A stretch of DNA of 64,000 bases, from assembly GCA_963575745.1 (NCBI GenBank), contig CAUYUJ010015504.1, positions 389,934 through 453,933 of the forward strand. The letters run 5' to 3'. Origin of the DNA: Prorocentrum cordatum (taxonomy: Eukaryota; Sar; Dinophyceae; Prorocentrales; Prorocentraceae). This document shows, one piece after another, positions 21,052-30,384 of this stretch. A program made the translations under genes and the position numbers. The number at the start of each line of letters is the position of its first letter. Position 1 is the first letter of the stretch. The notes under the pieces were generated by a model, which was not told the origin of the DNA, did no database searches, and saw only the letters and a program-made list of their open reading frames with translations.

Positions 21052-21860
21052 CTGGCGCCAACTTTGTCTCCCAGATGGCTCCAGGGCTACCGAAAGCCGA
21101 CACAGTACGACTGCAATATGCCCGAAGACCAGCGCAATGAGCCCCCAAAGGCAAAGGCTCCCGGATCTCCCTAATGTGCCCTGAGAGACCCCAAGAAGCC
21201 ACTAAGATACGCCCAAACAGACCTAGAGCGACGCCCAAATATGCGAAACATCATGACAGACACAACAAAAGAAAGCATGGTTGGCTGCTCAGCTTTCAGA
21301 TCGTCTCGGAAAAAACTCCAGAGAGCCACCAAGCAGCCCCCCCCCCCCTATATATATATATATATATATAGCCCCGAGACCCAAGAATCCCAGGATGATA
21401 CAGTACAGCCTTCTCGGGAGAGCTCTGTGGAACCATCGCGCCCACTGCAGCCATCCACTGGCTCTCTCCAGGTCCGTGCGGGCCCTCGAGAGGTCCCCGA
21501 GAGGGCACAAAGAAGCCCCCAGTACGCCAGTGTGCTTGCAAGAGGGGGGAGGAGGAAGCTTCGCAAGAGTAGGATGAGGCGGGGCACATGCTGCAGCAGG
21601 CCGAATAAGGTCTGAGCTGTAAACATGGAGTGCGGCAGATCGGAAAGGAACCCGCCGTGCTGGAGGACGATGAGGGCGAGCAGACGGAAGGAGGAAGGAC
21701 GAGATGAACAAGGCTGCGGACAGGGAGGGCGTGTTCAAGACCCGCGCCACTTCGAACAGGTTCCCGGGCTGGAGCGGGTCTCGAGCTCACCCTCGGTCCC
21801 ACTGCGCTGCTGCACTGGCACGCGGGGCTTGCCGCAGGCAGGTGGATACGAATCGCATAT
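21052..21860 (-). other. Intron 2 of OGFr-PARP gene (approximate)
   Basis: No OGFr-like frame is present between the two exons. The region holds (TA)n at about 21350-21370 after a C run and some GGCCCAAG-like words near 21180-21230. The donor is not settled. Confidence 0.5.
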
Positions 21861-22547
21861 CTCCCGCCAACAATAGGAGACCCGACTCTCAAAATGCGCT
21901 GCCTTTCTAACTGCTAAGCCCCCGTCCCCGCGGTCGCCGAGCTCCAACCCGAGGAAATGACACCACATCGACATCGAAGTCACCATGCTGTTCTGCAACA
22001 AATCGTCGTGGCGGATGATCTGTATCAGCCGAGGGGTCAACACGGGGGCACCATCGTTATAGTCGGACTGCTCGTCCGTTGGGAACACCCATTGGATGTA
22101 GTGAGACGTGTTGTCGAGCGCGTCGTGGTCCCAGTTCCATATGTCGGGGAGCCAGAAGCCGTCGGCACTTTTCCGTGACCTGTGCAAGAAAGCTAACAAA
22201 TGGTCCTCAATCGATGTGGAGCTAGGTGTGGAACCCTCCTCTGCGATAGCCTTAGACACGAGGGGCTTGATGCCCGCAGTATTGCGCCAATAGACAACTG
22301 ACGACCCTTGATGCACGCTCTCGTTGTCGATCCCCTCCATGCAGGCGAGCAGCGACTCGCACTCCTGTTGCAGACCAGATTCCCGTAGACACAGCAGCAC
22401 ACGCGATGTCCGCTGGAACATCAACTGGTTTCGGACGCTCTCTTCTGAAGGCCAGCAGCTATCAGCGCGACTATTGAAGTGGCTGCCCTTCTGCACAGAC
22501 GGGCCCCGCGGCCCATCAACTACCTCCAAACCCAAGAAATCGCAGAC
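21861..22547 (-). CDS. OGFr-PARP gene, exon 2 (OGFr units)
   Basis: Completes OGFr unit 1 (VCDFLGLEVVDGPRG, then SRVLLCLRESGLQQECESLL) and contains the N-terminal part of unit 2 (NWDHDALDNTSHYIQWVFPT, then DGAPVLTPRLIQII, CHFLGLELGDRG). The HYIQWVFP and LTP motifs are hallmarks of the OGFr conserved region. Its role in dinoflagellates is unknown. The 3' limit is approximate: the frame stays plausible to CWRE at about 21861. Confidence 0.85.
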
Positions 22548-22717
22548 CTTGATGGGCCTGTTTTCCACCACCACCACCATAAGTTGGAGGGGGGAAGGAG
22601 GAGGACGAGGAAGATGAGGACGAGGAGGAGGAGGAGGTGGAGGAGGAGGTGGAGGAGGGGGACCCCTCCCCCTCCAACTTATGGTGGTGGTGGTGGTGGA
22701 AAACATGCCCAAAAGAC
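22548..22717 (-). other. Intron 1, 170 bp, GT-AG, introner-like
   Basis: The coding strand reads CGTCAG then GTCTTTTGGGCATGTTTTCC at the donor, and GGAAAACAGGCCCATCAAG then GTCTGC at the acceptor. AGGTCT is duplicated at the two junctions. The ends continue as inverted repeats through the CCACCACCA and ATAAGTTGGAGGGG blocks, about 45 bp per arm. Frames on both sides agree in phase 0, giving GFRQVCDFLG, which matches unit 2. Confidence 0.85.
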
Positions 22718-23140
22718 CTGACGAAAACCCTTCTGGATCGAACTGGTAAGCTCCGGACTCGCTCGAACGGCCGCTTGCAGTGCTGGCGTCAAGACCGGCA
22801 CATTCGGGTCCTCCAGGGACCCAGTGCTGGTCGGGAACATCCAAGAGAAGTAGTACTGCGAGTGGTCCACCTGCTCGTGACTCCAGCACAGCATGTCTTC
22901 CATGAAAGCACCATTGGGTTCCGGCCCAGTTCCTAGCAGGAAGCGTGTCAAAGGCTCGTCGGACAGACCCCGGGCACCCGACGTTCCATCTGCGGCCTCT
23001 GTCTCGGCGCTATTCCTTGGCTTCGTCCTCTCGCTGTTGCCACCGTCACCGCAACCGTCGGCAGCCCAAGCAGTCGGGACCGTGGCGAGCACCACCTCTG
23101 GTTCGGCCCTAGCCGCATCCTCGCAGGAGACGGAACGAGG
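22718..23140 (-). CDS. OGFr-PARP gene, exon 1 as seen (OGFr unit 1)
   Basis: Contains LTRFLLGTGPEPNGAF, then EDMLCWSHEQVDHSQYYFSW and VPVLTPALQAAV, aligning with the unit in exon 2. The frame is open from a TAG at 23141. No in-frame ATG is seen before the domain, so the true start probably lies in an upstream exon not identified. The N-terminal 50 residues are low-complexity and charged. Confidence 0.7.
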
Positions 23141-23394
23141 CTAAGGGGAGGGGGGGAGGGGGGAAGGAGGTCTGGGGTCAATGAAACGCGGAGCTACGAA
23201 GGGGGGCTGTGCGAACCAGGTGCGCGCAGCCGACTTCCCCGGAGCCTCACGGCGCTGGAAGCGACCGCGTATCGAGAAAGCTGCTGGGCGGCGGGGCCTC
23301 GACCAGTCGATTGCAGCAGATTTCTCCACCCCCCGAAAGATGATCGGAGCAGGGCGAATAGAGACAACAACATCTCAAAATCGATCCCCGGACC

Positions 23395-23680
23395 CCTCCC
23401 GGAGTCCAAACGCATCTAGTTTCCGAGCTGCGTCCAGCCGTGGCGACGAGGGCCCCCCCGAAGTCCAACTGCCGCTGTCTCAACTAGCCCTCCTTTGAAA
23501 TGAGACAAGATGGAACGGGCCGCTGGTGGGGAAAACAGTGGTACCAACACCGCTGCTCCCCGGACCTCTCCTGGGATGCGTTCTGACCAGAACTTCGAGG
23601 CGAACCCAGCGGTGGCGACGAGGGCCTCCCAGGAAACCCCACATGGCGAAAACGAGGCAAAGGTACACGTCGTTCATTTC
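23395..23680 (+). repeat. Dispersed GGTACC-GATACC repeat, copies A
   Basis: A fragment at 23395-23470 and a fuller copy at 23545-23680. Signature phrases are CTCCCCGGACCTCTCC, TGCGTTCTGACCAGAA and GGCGACGAGGGCCTCCC. Related copies lie at 24685, 26085 (opposite strand), 52150 and 56395. Confidence 0.75.
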
Positions 23681-23769
23681 TAATCGCGCTCATTTCTAAT
23701 TGCGCTCGTTTCTGTTTGTTCCTGGCCCCCCGGTGGTCAGGAAGAGGACCCCCAAACAATCGAAGAACC

Positions 23770-24025
23770 TTCGAAGAATTGGAAACGAACAATGTGTACC
23801 TTTTCCTCCTCTGACTGGGCCGCCGGGCCCCGCCGGGCTCCGTGGCGCTGGCTGGCCGCAGCGCGCCGCCCCCCGAGCTCTCGCCGGACGCCGGCTCGAG
23901 GTCGACAGGCCGCGCGCGCGCGGAGCCGACGCCGCCCGAGCTGGCGGCCAGCCGGCGGTCTGCGGCGTCGGCCTTCGCCTCCACGGCGCAGACCACCTGC
24001 AACCAGCTTCGAACTGATCTCCACC
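23770..24025 (-). CDS. Exon-like segment, unknown product
   Basis: One minus frame reads QVVCAVEAKADAADRRLAAS and VDLEPASGESSGGGALRPAS, plausible for a disordered region. It ends near AGGAAAAGGTAC, a possible GT donor. Other frames are open because GC is high. Confidence 0.3.
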
Positions 24026-24079
24026 CCTGAGATTGAGGATGGGCCGATTACCCACCACCACCGCAGGCAGGACGGGGGA

Positions 24080-24240
24080 GAAGGGAGGATGGCGAAGTCC
24101 TCCTCCTCCTCCTTCTCCTTCTCCTTCCCCTTCTCCTTCTCCTTCTCATTCTCCTCCTTCTCCTTCTCCTTCTTCGCCTCCTCCTCCTCCTCCTCCTCCT
24201 CCTCTTCCCCTCCCTCCTTTTACTCCTGCTGCTTCTACCT
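24080..24240. repeat. CTCCTT polypyrimidine tract
   Basis: Nearly pure pyrimidine with CTTCTC and CCTCCT words. Confidence 0.9.
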
Positions 24241-24344
24241 TTGGAAGTGGTGGGCCAAGAGGCGATGACAGTCTCAGAGATGCGCCCTCAGAAACTGAGG
24301 GAGCTCTTGAGATCGGCATCAAGGCGAGGCGATGCCAAGAATAT

Positions 24345-24685
24345 TGGTAGGGATGTGTTTCAAGCTGGTACACCTGCTTCAGCCGCGCTACTGTGCCGCA
24401 GAGGCCTTCAACCTCTGGAACAACAAACGACTGCACAAGCAACAACTTCCGCAGGTCCGCGCGGATTTTCGGATCGGCGCCGAACCCTCCTCCCTGGCAC
24501 GCGGAGCGCGCCAGGGGTGGCGCTGGAGAAGCCGCCAGGGGGACCCTGACGCCGGCCCAAGTAATCCGCGCGGGGCTCCGAACGTTTCTGTTTATACGAG
24601 TTTGTCTGTTGCGAACCTCCCGGGCGAGGTGCGCCACCGTGCCGCAGAGGGCCTCTGGGGAAACCAGAAGGTACCGATACCACCA
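24345..24685 (-). CDS. Two similar exon-like pieces flanking a hairpin element
   Basis: On the minus strand SPEALCGTVAHLAREV (about 24675-24610) and PEVEGLCGTVARLKQVYQLE (about 24420-24350) are duplicates around the hairpin at 24430-24625. Either this is a duplicated exon segment or both belong to the repeat. No domain is recognised. Confidence 0.3.
24430..24625. mobile_element. Hairpin (MITE-like) element, copy 4
   Basis: Left arm: CTGCACAAGCAACAACTTCC then CAGGTCCGCGCGGATT. Right arm: AATCCGCGCGGGGCTC, then GTTTATACGAGTTTGTCTG. The centre has CCTCCCTGGCACGCGGAGCG and CGCCAGGGG. It belongs to the same family as the copies at 10890, 12556, 19703 and 49895. Confidence 0.75.
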
Positions 24686-24770
24686 TTCTCCGGACCTCTC
24701 CTGAGGTGCGTTCCGACCACAATTCGAAGCGATTCCAGCGAGGGCCCCCTCCCCCCCCCACACATTTTTT
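24685..24770 (+). repeat. Dispersed GGTACC-GATACC repeat, copy B (truncated)
   Basis: AAGGTACCGATACC is followed by TCTCCGGACCTCTCCTGAGG, GCGTTCCGACCA and GCGAGGGCCCC, ending in a C run. Confidence 0.7.
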
Positions 24771-24889
24771 GACTTCGAGCGATCCCAACCGAAACCTTCG
24801 GCGTTCGATCCCGAAGGTTCGCGCGCTCATTGGAACGATGTGCGCGGGGCTCGGTGCTCTCGGTCAGTGCGGCGGTCGGGCCATGTCAC

Positions 24890-25425
24890 AAGTTGTGTTG
24901 TGAGGTATGGTCTTATGATATGATATGTGTGACCAGATATGTCATAATTTATGGTGCTGTGCTATGCTATGTTTGCTATGACATAGCATCTAATGCCGCG
25001 CTCTGTCATGATATGTTTTGTCGCGCTATGGAATGGTATGTGCTGTGATGCTGTCTTATGGTGTGTGCTTCTGTCGTGGTAGACGATATGATGCTATGGT
25101 ATGTCATTTTATGGTATGCCCTGCTATGTTAGTGCGTAATTGGCCCGACATGACATATAATGCAACGTTACGCTGTGATGTTCTCGGATATGCTATGCCA
25201 TATTAAGTGGTGATGTGACATGGTATGTGTTCGTCTGCTCAGTTATGCGTTGATGTGTTATGGTACGATTGTTGTGTCATGCTATGGAATGAAATGTGAT
25301 GTGATACTGTGCTGTTGTATGCGCTGCTCTGTCATGCTGTGTTGTGTTACGATATGGTCGGTCATGGTATGGTATGATATTCTCGAACATGTTCTGTTCG
25401 GTGGTGTGGTGTTATGCTCTGTTCT
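24890..25425. repeat. TATGGTATG-rich low-complexity region
   Basis: Dense irregular repetition of ATGGTATG, TATGCTATG and GATATG words. No gene is seen. Confidence 0.75.
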
Positions 25426-25427
25426 GT

Positions 25428-25640
25428 GGGGGACCTGGGGGTCTGGCGGCCGCGGTATGCAGAGTGGGCGAGTCGGCGCGCGGGGGGCGGGAACCTCAGG
25501 GATTCTCGGGGGGCCTGGGGATCTGGCGGCGGCAGTATGCAGAGTGGGCGAGTCGGCGCGCGAGGGGCGGGACCACAAGGCACAAGGGATTATCGGGGGG
25601 CCTGGGGATCTGGCGGCCGCAGCATGCAGGGCGGGCGGGC
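25428..25640. repeat. Three-copy tandem repeat, about 80 bp
   Basis: Units at about 25431, 25508 and 25594, each with GGGGATCTGGCGGCCGCAGT and GCAGAGTGGGCGAGTCGGCG or variants. Confidence 0.85.
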
Positions 25641-25734
25641 CGGGAAGTCTGTCCTTCGAACCTCGCGGCCCCAACCTGCCGGGTGGGGCGGCAGCGAGGC
25701 AAGGCCAGCGGTACAGGGGGGCCTCGGTCTCGCT

Positions 25735-25870
25735 CGGGCCTCGGGCCTCGGGCCTCGGGCTCGGGCTCGGGGCTCGGGTGCCGAGCTCGGGCCTGGGCCC
25801 GGGCTGCGGCTCTGGCCCGGGCTCGGGGCCTCGGGCTCGAGCTCGGGCTCGGCCTCGAGCCCGAGGCCTT
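25735..25870. repeat. GGGCTC minisatellite
   Basis: Irregular 6-bp repetition of CGGGCT, CGGGCC and TCGGGC. Confidence 0.85.
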
Positions 25871-25929
25871 CTCCCCCTCCGAGCCTCGAGCTGTGCGTTG
25901 GCGGTCGCCGCCGCGCCCGCCCCCGCGGC

Positions 25930-26086
25930 GCGCGCGCGCGGCGGCGCCTCTGGCCTCGCGGCGCTCGCCTTGCGGCCCTCGGAATCGGCCCTGCGGGCGT
26001 TGCTGGAGTCCAGCATGCCGGACGAGGCCGGCGAGAAGCTCGCGGGCGTCCTCGACGAGAAGCTCCTCCGGGGGCGCTCAAGATGA
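25930..26086 (+). CDS. Exon-like segment, unknown product
   Basis: The plus frame ends with ALRPSESALRALLESSMPDE and GEKLAGVLDEKLLRG, a good amphipathic helix with charged residues. It stops at TGA 26084-26086, immediately before a dispersed-repeat copy starting GAGAAGGTGCCGATACC. AAG/GTGCCG there could be a donor. If genuine it is convergent with the CAP-Gly gene. Confidence 0.3.
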
Positions 26087-26255
26087 GAGGAGAAGGTGCC
26101 GATACCGCGGCTCGTCCTCGAGATCTCTCGTGCTTGCCTCTGCAGGCCTCCTGGGAGGCCCTCGTCGCCACGGCTGGATTCTCCTCGAAATCCTGGTCAG
26201 AACGCACCCCGGGAGAGGTCCGGGGAGCAGGGGTATCGGCACCATGCTGCTTCCA
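26085..26255 (-). repeat. Dispersed GGTACC-GATACC repeat, copy C
   Basis: Reads GGTGCCGATACC at 26095 and GGTATCGGCACC at 26231, an inverted pair of ends about 150 bp apart. The interior is the family sequence in reverse orientation (GGAGAGGTCCGGGGAG-like). Confidence 0.75.
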
Positions 26256-26778
26256 TACAAGACGGCGGGTCGCAAATCATGGCCCAGAGCACGTGCGCGG
26301 TCCAGCATGGGCCAAGGGACGTGTTAAGATAAGAGGAGGGGGCCATGAAATCTGGGGAGATCTCATGGCCCCCGCCATGAGATCCCCCCTCGACATCACC
26401 CCCTCTTGGCCGCCCCCGGCTCCTGCGGGAGGGGTCCTTGGCGTTCGGCGTGCTGGGCGAGGCCAGCGGGGAGTCTCTTACGGACGATCCGCTCGTTGTT
26501 GCCTTCTCCCTGGTGAGCGCTGGCCTCCTCACGAACATCCCGTGGTTGGGCTTGCAGGTGAAGTACGACACCCCCTTCAAGGAGCCGTCGTTCTTGCCGC
26601 TGGGGACGTCGAGCTCAACGCCCAGAAACTCCCCCTCGGAGCCGTCGATCTTCCCGATGAATCGGAGGGTGCCCTTGCCGATGCCCTTGTGCACCACGAC
26701 GCGCTCGCCGACGACCAGGGGCAGCTGGCGAGCTGCCATCATGCCAGAGCCCGCTGGCGCGGGCGCGGCGGCCGCCAT
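26197..26778 (-). CDS. CAP-Gly domain protein (3' limit uncertain)
   Basis: From the ATG at 26778-26776 the protein starts with an alanine- and proline-rich stretch of about 18 residues. A CAP-Gly domain follows at about residues 21-84: GERVVVHKGIGKGTLRF, EFLGVELDVPSGKNDGS, SYFTCKPNHGMFVRR. The GKNDG signature (61-65), which binds C-terminal EEY/F tails of tubulin and EB proteins, is intact. A serine-rich linker follows. The frame remains open to 26197, but the last 80 codons run through a palindrome and a dispersed repeat, so the coding part probably ends at a donor near 26400. A microtubule-associated role is inferred from the family. Confidence 0.8.
   Translation of the reverse strand: MAAAAPAPAGSGMMAARQLPLVVGERVVVHKGIGKGTLRFIGKIDGSEGEFLGVELDVPSGKNDGSLKGVSYFTCKPNHGMFVRRPALTREKATTSGSSVRDSPLASPSTPNAKDPSRRSRGRPRGGDVEGGSHGGGHEISPDFMAPSSYLNTSLGPCWTAHVLWAMICDPPSCMEAAWCRYPCSPDLSRGAF
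26354..26389. repeat. 16-bp palindrome with 4-nt loop
   Basis: GGGGAGATCTCATGGC (26354-26369) is complementary to GCCATGAGATCCCCCC (26374-26389) with one mismatch. It lies just after the last credible CAP-Gly coding sequence. Confidence 0.85.
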
Positions 26779-27010
26779 CAGACGAGAGCGAATCAACCCG
26801 GCTCGGCGCCTTGAGTCAGACGGGTACAGTATGGATTTCTTCCTCCTCCTCGCCCTCAACGCTACAATCCATACCCAGTTGTCTGTTTCTGACGATTGGG
26901 CACCACTTTGAACAGGTGGGTGTCGTGCAGTCCTGCTGCGCATCACGAGCCGCTCGTCGCGCAAGATTGGTGAGCAACCCGCGAGCGCAGCACCGGGACG
27001 GCGGTACATC

Positions 27011-27180
27011 TCACGGGGCCCAGGGGGCGCCCTCGACGGCCACGCGGCCGACGAAAATGTTATACGCAGACCTCTGCAGATCCCTTCCGCAGCGCACGCG
27101 ATACGCTTCGCAGTGCCGTGCGAAGTGCGCGCGAGAGAGTGCAGGACGGGCCTGACGTCGTGTTCTGAGCTCGAGCCAGC
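27011..27180 (-). CDS. Exon-like segment, unknown product
   Basis: The minus frame reads ARPALSRAHFARHCEAYRV and QRSAYNIFVGRVAVEGAPWA before a stop at 27011. The composition is good. It lies upstream of the CAP-Gly exon on the same strand and could be the end of a preceding gene. Confidence 0.3.
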
Positions 27181-27535
27181 TCGAAACTAAACTCCTCAGC
27201 TGAGGAGTTCGAGTACAGGCTAGCTCGAAGCTAACTGACCTCTCGGGTGCGAGTCGATGCGAACTAGAGACCTGAGGTGGGGAGTTCAAGCTCGACTGAG
27301 CTCAGACTTCAACTCTCAGACGGGAGGTATGATAGCGACTCGACCTCTTCGAACCATGATATGTTTCGCTATCCCAATCATGTCCTCACAGGGCGCTCAA
27401 ATCTCGAATCCATGTTATGCTCGACTTCGCTACATCTCGCACTCCCCACTTCAGATTCAAAGTTAGACAACTGAAACTCCCACTTGCCAGCCAGGGATTC
27501 AAATTCAGTTGAACTCTAGCTCTGGTGTTCATCCT
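27155..27535. repeat. GAGTTCGA/AGCTCGA-rich degenerate repeat with palindromes
   Basis: Repeated GCTCGA, GAGTTC and TCGAAC words. AACTCCTCAGCTGAGGAGTT at about 27188 is a perfect 20-bp palindrome. No gene is seen. Confidence 0.6.
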
Positions 27536-27659
27536 CGGTCGAAGCCAAGTTCTGGGCGACTCGGGCTCGACCGTACTTTCTGTCACAGAGATTGACATTA
27601 CATGCAATCGATCCTGGAACCTGTTTTTGATTATTTGCCGCGATAAAGCCGTCACCGGC

Positions 27660-28075
27660 CCCGCCCCCCACCCCCCCCCCCCCACAAGTGACGTCTCGTT
27701 CCGTCCGGGAATGCCCAAGGATGAGCGGGGCCAAATAGGAGCAGCATGTAGGTGGCGATCTGCACCACAACGCCCGCGTACACCACAGTGCTCGCGTGCA
27801 CCACAGCGCCCGTGTACACCACAACGCCTGTGTACACCGCAACATCCGTGTGCACCACAGCGCCTGTGTACACCACAGTGCTTGCGTGCACCACAGCGCC
27901 TGTACACCACAACGAGAATGTGCACATGCAGGGTAACCGCCTGTATACATCACAATGCTTGCGTGCACCGCAGCGCCTGTGCACACCACAGCGCCTGTGT
28001 ACACCACAGCACCCACGTTCAACACAACGCTGGTGTACACCACGCTGCCTGCGCGCACAGGACAGGTAGAAGGAG
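27660..28075. repeat. 18-bp minisatellite, left half of an inverted pair
   Basis: Units such as GTGTACACCACAGCGCCT repeat from about 27755 to 28060. They are preceded by CAAGTGACGTCTCGTTCCGT and AGCAGCATGTAGGTGGCGAT. Both flank and units recur inverted at 28260-28500. Confidence 0.85.
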
Positions 28076-28144
28076 CATGCCAATGATAGATAATTTGCTG
28101 CGGACCGCTATACGCCACGCAAGGAGGTGCTGATCGTAGAATGC

Positions 28145-28250
28145 GATGTTCTTCCCTCCCTACTCCTCCTCCTCCTCCTTCAGATACTCCACCTCCACCT
28201 CCTCCTCGTCCTCGTCTTCTCCTCCTCCTCCTCCCTCACCCTTCCCCCCG
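28145..28250. repeat. CTCCTC polypyrimidine tract
   Basis: Nearly pure C/T between the two halves of the inverted minisatellite. Confidence 0.85.
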
Positions 28251-28259
28251 TCGTGCGGG

Positions 28260-28505
28260 TCGGCGCTACAGCGGATGTACACTGGCGTTGTGTTGCACGC
28301 GGCTGCTGTGGTGTACGTAGGCGCTGTGGTGTACACAGGCGCTGTGGTGCACGCAGGCACTGTGGTTCACACAGGCGCTGTGGCGCAGATCGTCACCTAC
28401 ATGCTGCTCCGACCCATCCTCAATCATTCCTGAGCATTCCGAAACGCCGCCAGCGCGAAATGAGACGTCACGGGCCCCCTTCCCCCCCCGCAGGTGACGA
28501 ACGCT
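28260..28505. repeat. 18-bp minisatellite, right half of an inverted pair
   Basis: GGCGCTGTGGTGTACACA units at 28260-28395 are followed by CAGATCGTCACCTACATGCT and AATGAGACGTCACGGGCCCC, the reverse complement of the left flank with substitutions. Confidence 0.85.
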
Positions 28506-28739
28506 ATCGTCCCGTAAAAGAAAAACTCCTGGCACGCGCGATAGGAAACGCTTCCGGAACGCTTTCGCCTGGCATGGAAGAAACAGGTCCTGAGGGAAAC
28601 GGGTCACACATTACTCATCCTCCATAGCTTGCTTACAATCCTGGGGCCGTCGAGGGCCCCGAGAACAGAAGACGGCGAAAAGCCTCAGGACCCGTTTGCC
28701 TCGGGCCCCGTTGCCTGCATATCGCTTTGTTGCATCTCC

Positions 28740-28897
28740 GACGAACAGCAGAGCAGCAGGAAGCACCGGCAAACGCTCACGAGAAGAGCACCCGGGACAC
28801 GCTGGACCTCGTGGCGAAGAATCCTCGGGCGGTGAGCCTGCGACTGCAGCAGTCACGAATCAGCCTGGCCTTGCTTGTTTGGGCGGCAGAGCGCTGA
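28740..28897 (+). CDS. Exon-like segment, probable C-terminal exon
   Basis: A plus frame without its own ATG reads HEKSTRDTLDLVAKNPRAV and RLQQSRISLALLVWAAER, then TGA at 28895-28897. Codon and residue composition are typical of protein, with an amphipathic and then hydrophobic helix. An acceptor may be CGAACAG near 28746. No family is recognised. Confidence 0.35.
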
Positions 28898-29084
28898 GAG
28901 CCCATGGGAAAACTGGCGTGCGAGGACCAAGAGCCGCGTGTCCTTCGTGCACCTTTTGTGCCCGCGGTGGCGGCTTAGGGGCCGCTTGCCTGCGGTCCTC
29001 GGCCCCCCCACGCGGACTGCCCCCCCGCTGCCGTCCGCCCGACCACGGGTGGATGCGCGTGCATATGCGCAATTCCTTGGTGGC

Positions 29085-29345
29085 CCCGGTCCACTCGTGG
29101 ACCCGGCCGGCGGGCGCAACGTGGATTGCCCGCCGAATCTTCGAAAACAGACGTAGAGGGTTCGTATATCTACGAGCATTATGCGTTTTTTTGCGTAGAT
29201 TCGACGGACAAATGACTTGTTTGAGTAAATAAATGATGTAGTCGATCTCCTACGCGGCCACGTGTGGATCCAGTCTGCCGTTGGACCGAGTCCACTCGCG
29301 GACCCGACGGGAGTTGGACCCGTCCCAAATCCGCCACACCCTTTG
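29085..29345. repeat. Two-copy short repeat around GTCCACTCGCGGACCCG
   Basis: GTCCACTCGTGGACCCGGCC at about 29090 and GTCCACTCGCGGACCCGACG at about 29291, each followed by similar GGATT/CGCC text. Confidence 0.55.
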
Positions 29346-29526
29346 GCCCGTCGCAGTCTTCAACCCGCTTGGGGGCGCGAGGTTGTGAATCGTGGCGTTG
29401 GGCACCTGTTCTGTGCCGTTTGTTTTTCTCTCTCCCATCCAACCTCCACTTCACGGTCTACTTCGGCCGATGTCATTTTCCAGCTTTAAACTCAATTTCG
29501 CGTCCATGTGGCCGCGCGCGGTCCAA

Positions 29527-29622
29527 GTTTTTTTTTTTTTTTTGGGGGGGGGGTGTGGGGGGGCGTCACAAGAAATACCACTGGGCATCCGAACGCAGGG
29601 CCCATATATATATATATATATG
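29527..29622. repeat. Poly-T/poly-G run and (AT)n
   Basis: About 19 T followed by a G-rich run, then (TA)8 at 29605-29622. Confidence 0.95.
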
Positions 29623-29809
29623 TCATGTGTCTGTTTGGAACTATTACGTGGCTCGAACACTCGCGTCGGCCACTCCACACATACTAAAATCCATAGCCGA
29701 ATCGGAAAACTTGTGGGCTCCGCGACTCCAGAAGTTCGCCACCTGGGGGTGATGTGCCTCAATCTCCTGGCCGCTCGGGGCTGCCCGGGAATTCCTGTAG
29801 GCACGCCAT

Positions 29810-30190
29810 CGAACAGGCCCCAAGAGGCCCCAAGAGGCCTCGAATAGGGCCTCTATAACCCAAGACGACCGAAGATGGCCCCGAGATGCCTCTACGATGG
29901 GATGGTCCCAAGAGGCCCATCAGAAAGGAAACGCCATTGGACAAGCGAGGTGGTTGCAATGCTTTTGCATGTCACATGTTTACCTTCGAAGTGCTTGAAG
30001 ATCGCTTCAGCACGGCCCCAAAAGCCCCGAGATTGCCCAAGACGACCCTGAGGAGGCCCTCACAGGCCCCAGGATGCCGCATCGCCCAAGATGTTCCAGC
30101 AAGGCCCTACGATGGCACAACATGCCCTCAAGATGGGCCCCGAGCCTTAGCAGATACACCAGATAATCACATCTGGCCCGAAGGTGGTTC
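29810..30190. repeat. GGCCCAAGA-type minisatellite, diverged
   Basis: CCCCAAGAGGCCCCAAGAGG and more diverged CAAGATG and CAAGACGACC units, interrupted at about 29925-30000. Confidence 0.75.
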
Positions 30191-30384
30191 CCGATGTGGC
30201 CACAAGCTGACTTAACCTAAAACGACGGCGGCAGAAAGCACAAAACATCAGACACATGCTTCGCATCCGCACATACACATAGATTCGCCCCCACATGATC
30301 ATACATCCGTTTTCCGTTTTCTTCTCCTTTCTGTTATACTGTTCTGATTACCCGTTGTATTCTTATTTGCAGTCATCTTCTTAC

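Noticed and set aside
21840-21915. tRNA-like sequence on the minus strand (A-box-like TTAGCAGTTAGAAAGG, variable-arm-like pairing, GATTCGTATCC)
   Set aside because: The protein reading (LAVRKAAHFESRVSYCW) aligns with the other OGFr unit, so this is coding. The cloverleaf is incomplete.
26795-26820. CTGACTCAAG before the CAP-Gly start as a relict spliced leader
   Set aside because: Only the last six bases match. It may be a trans-splice acceptor but is not evidence of a retrogene.
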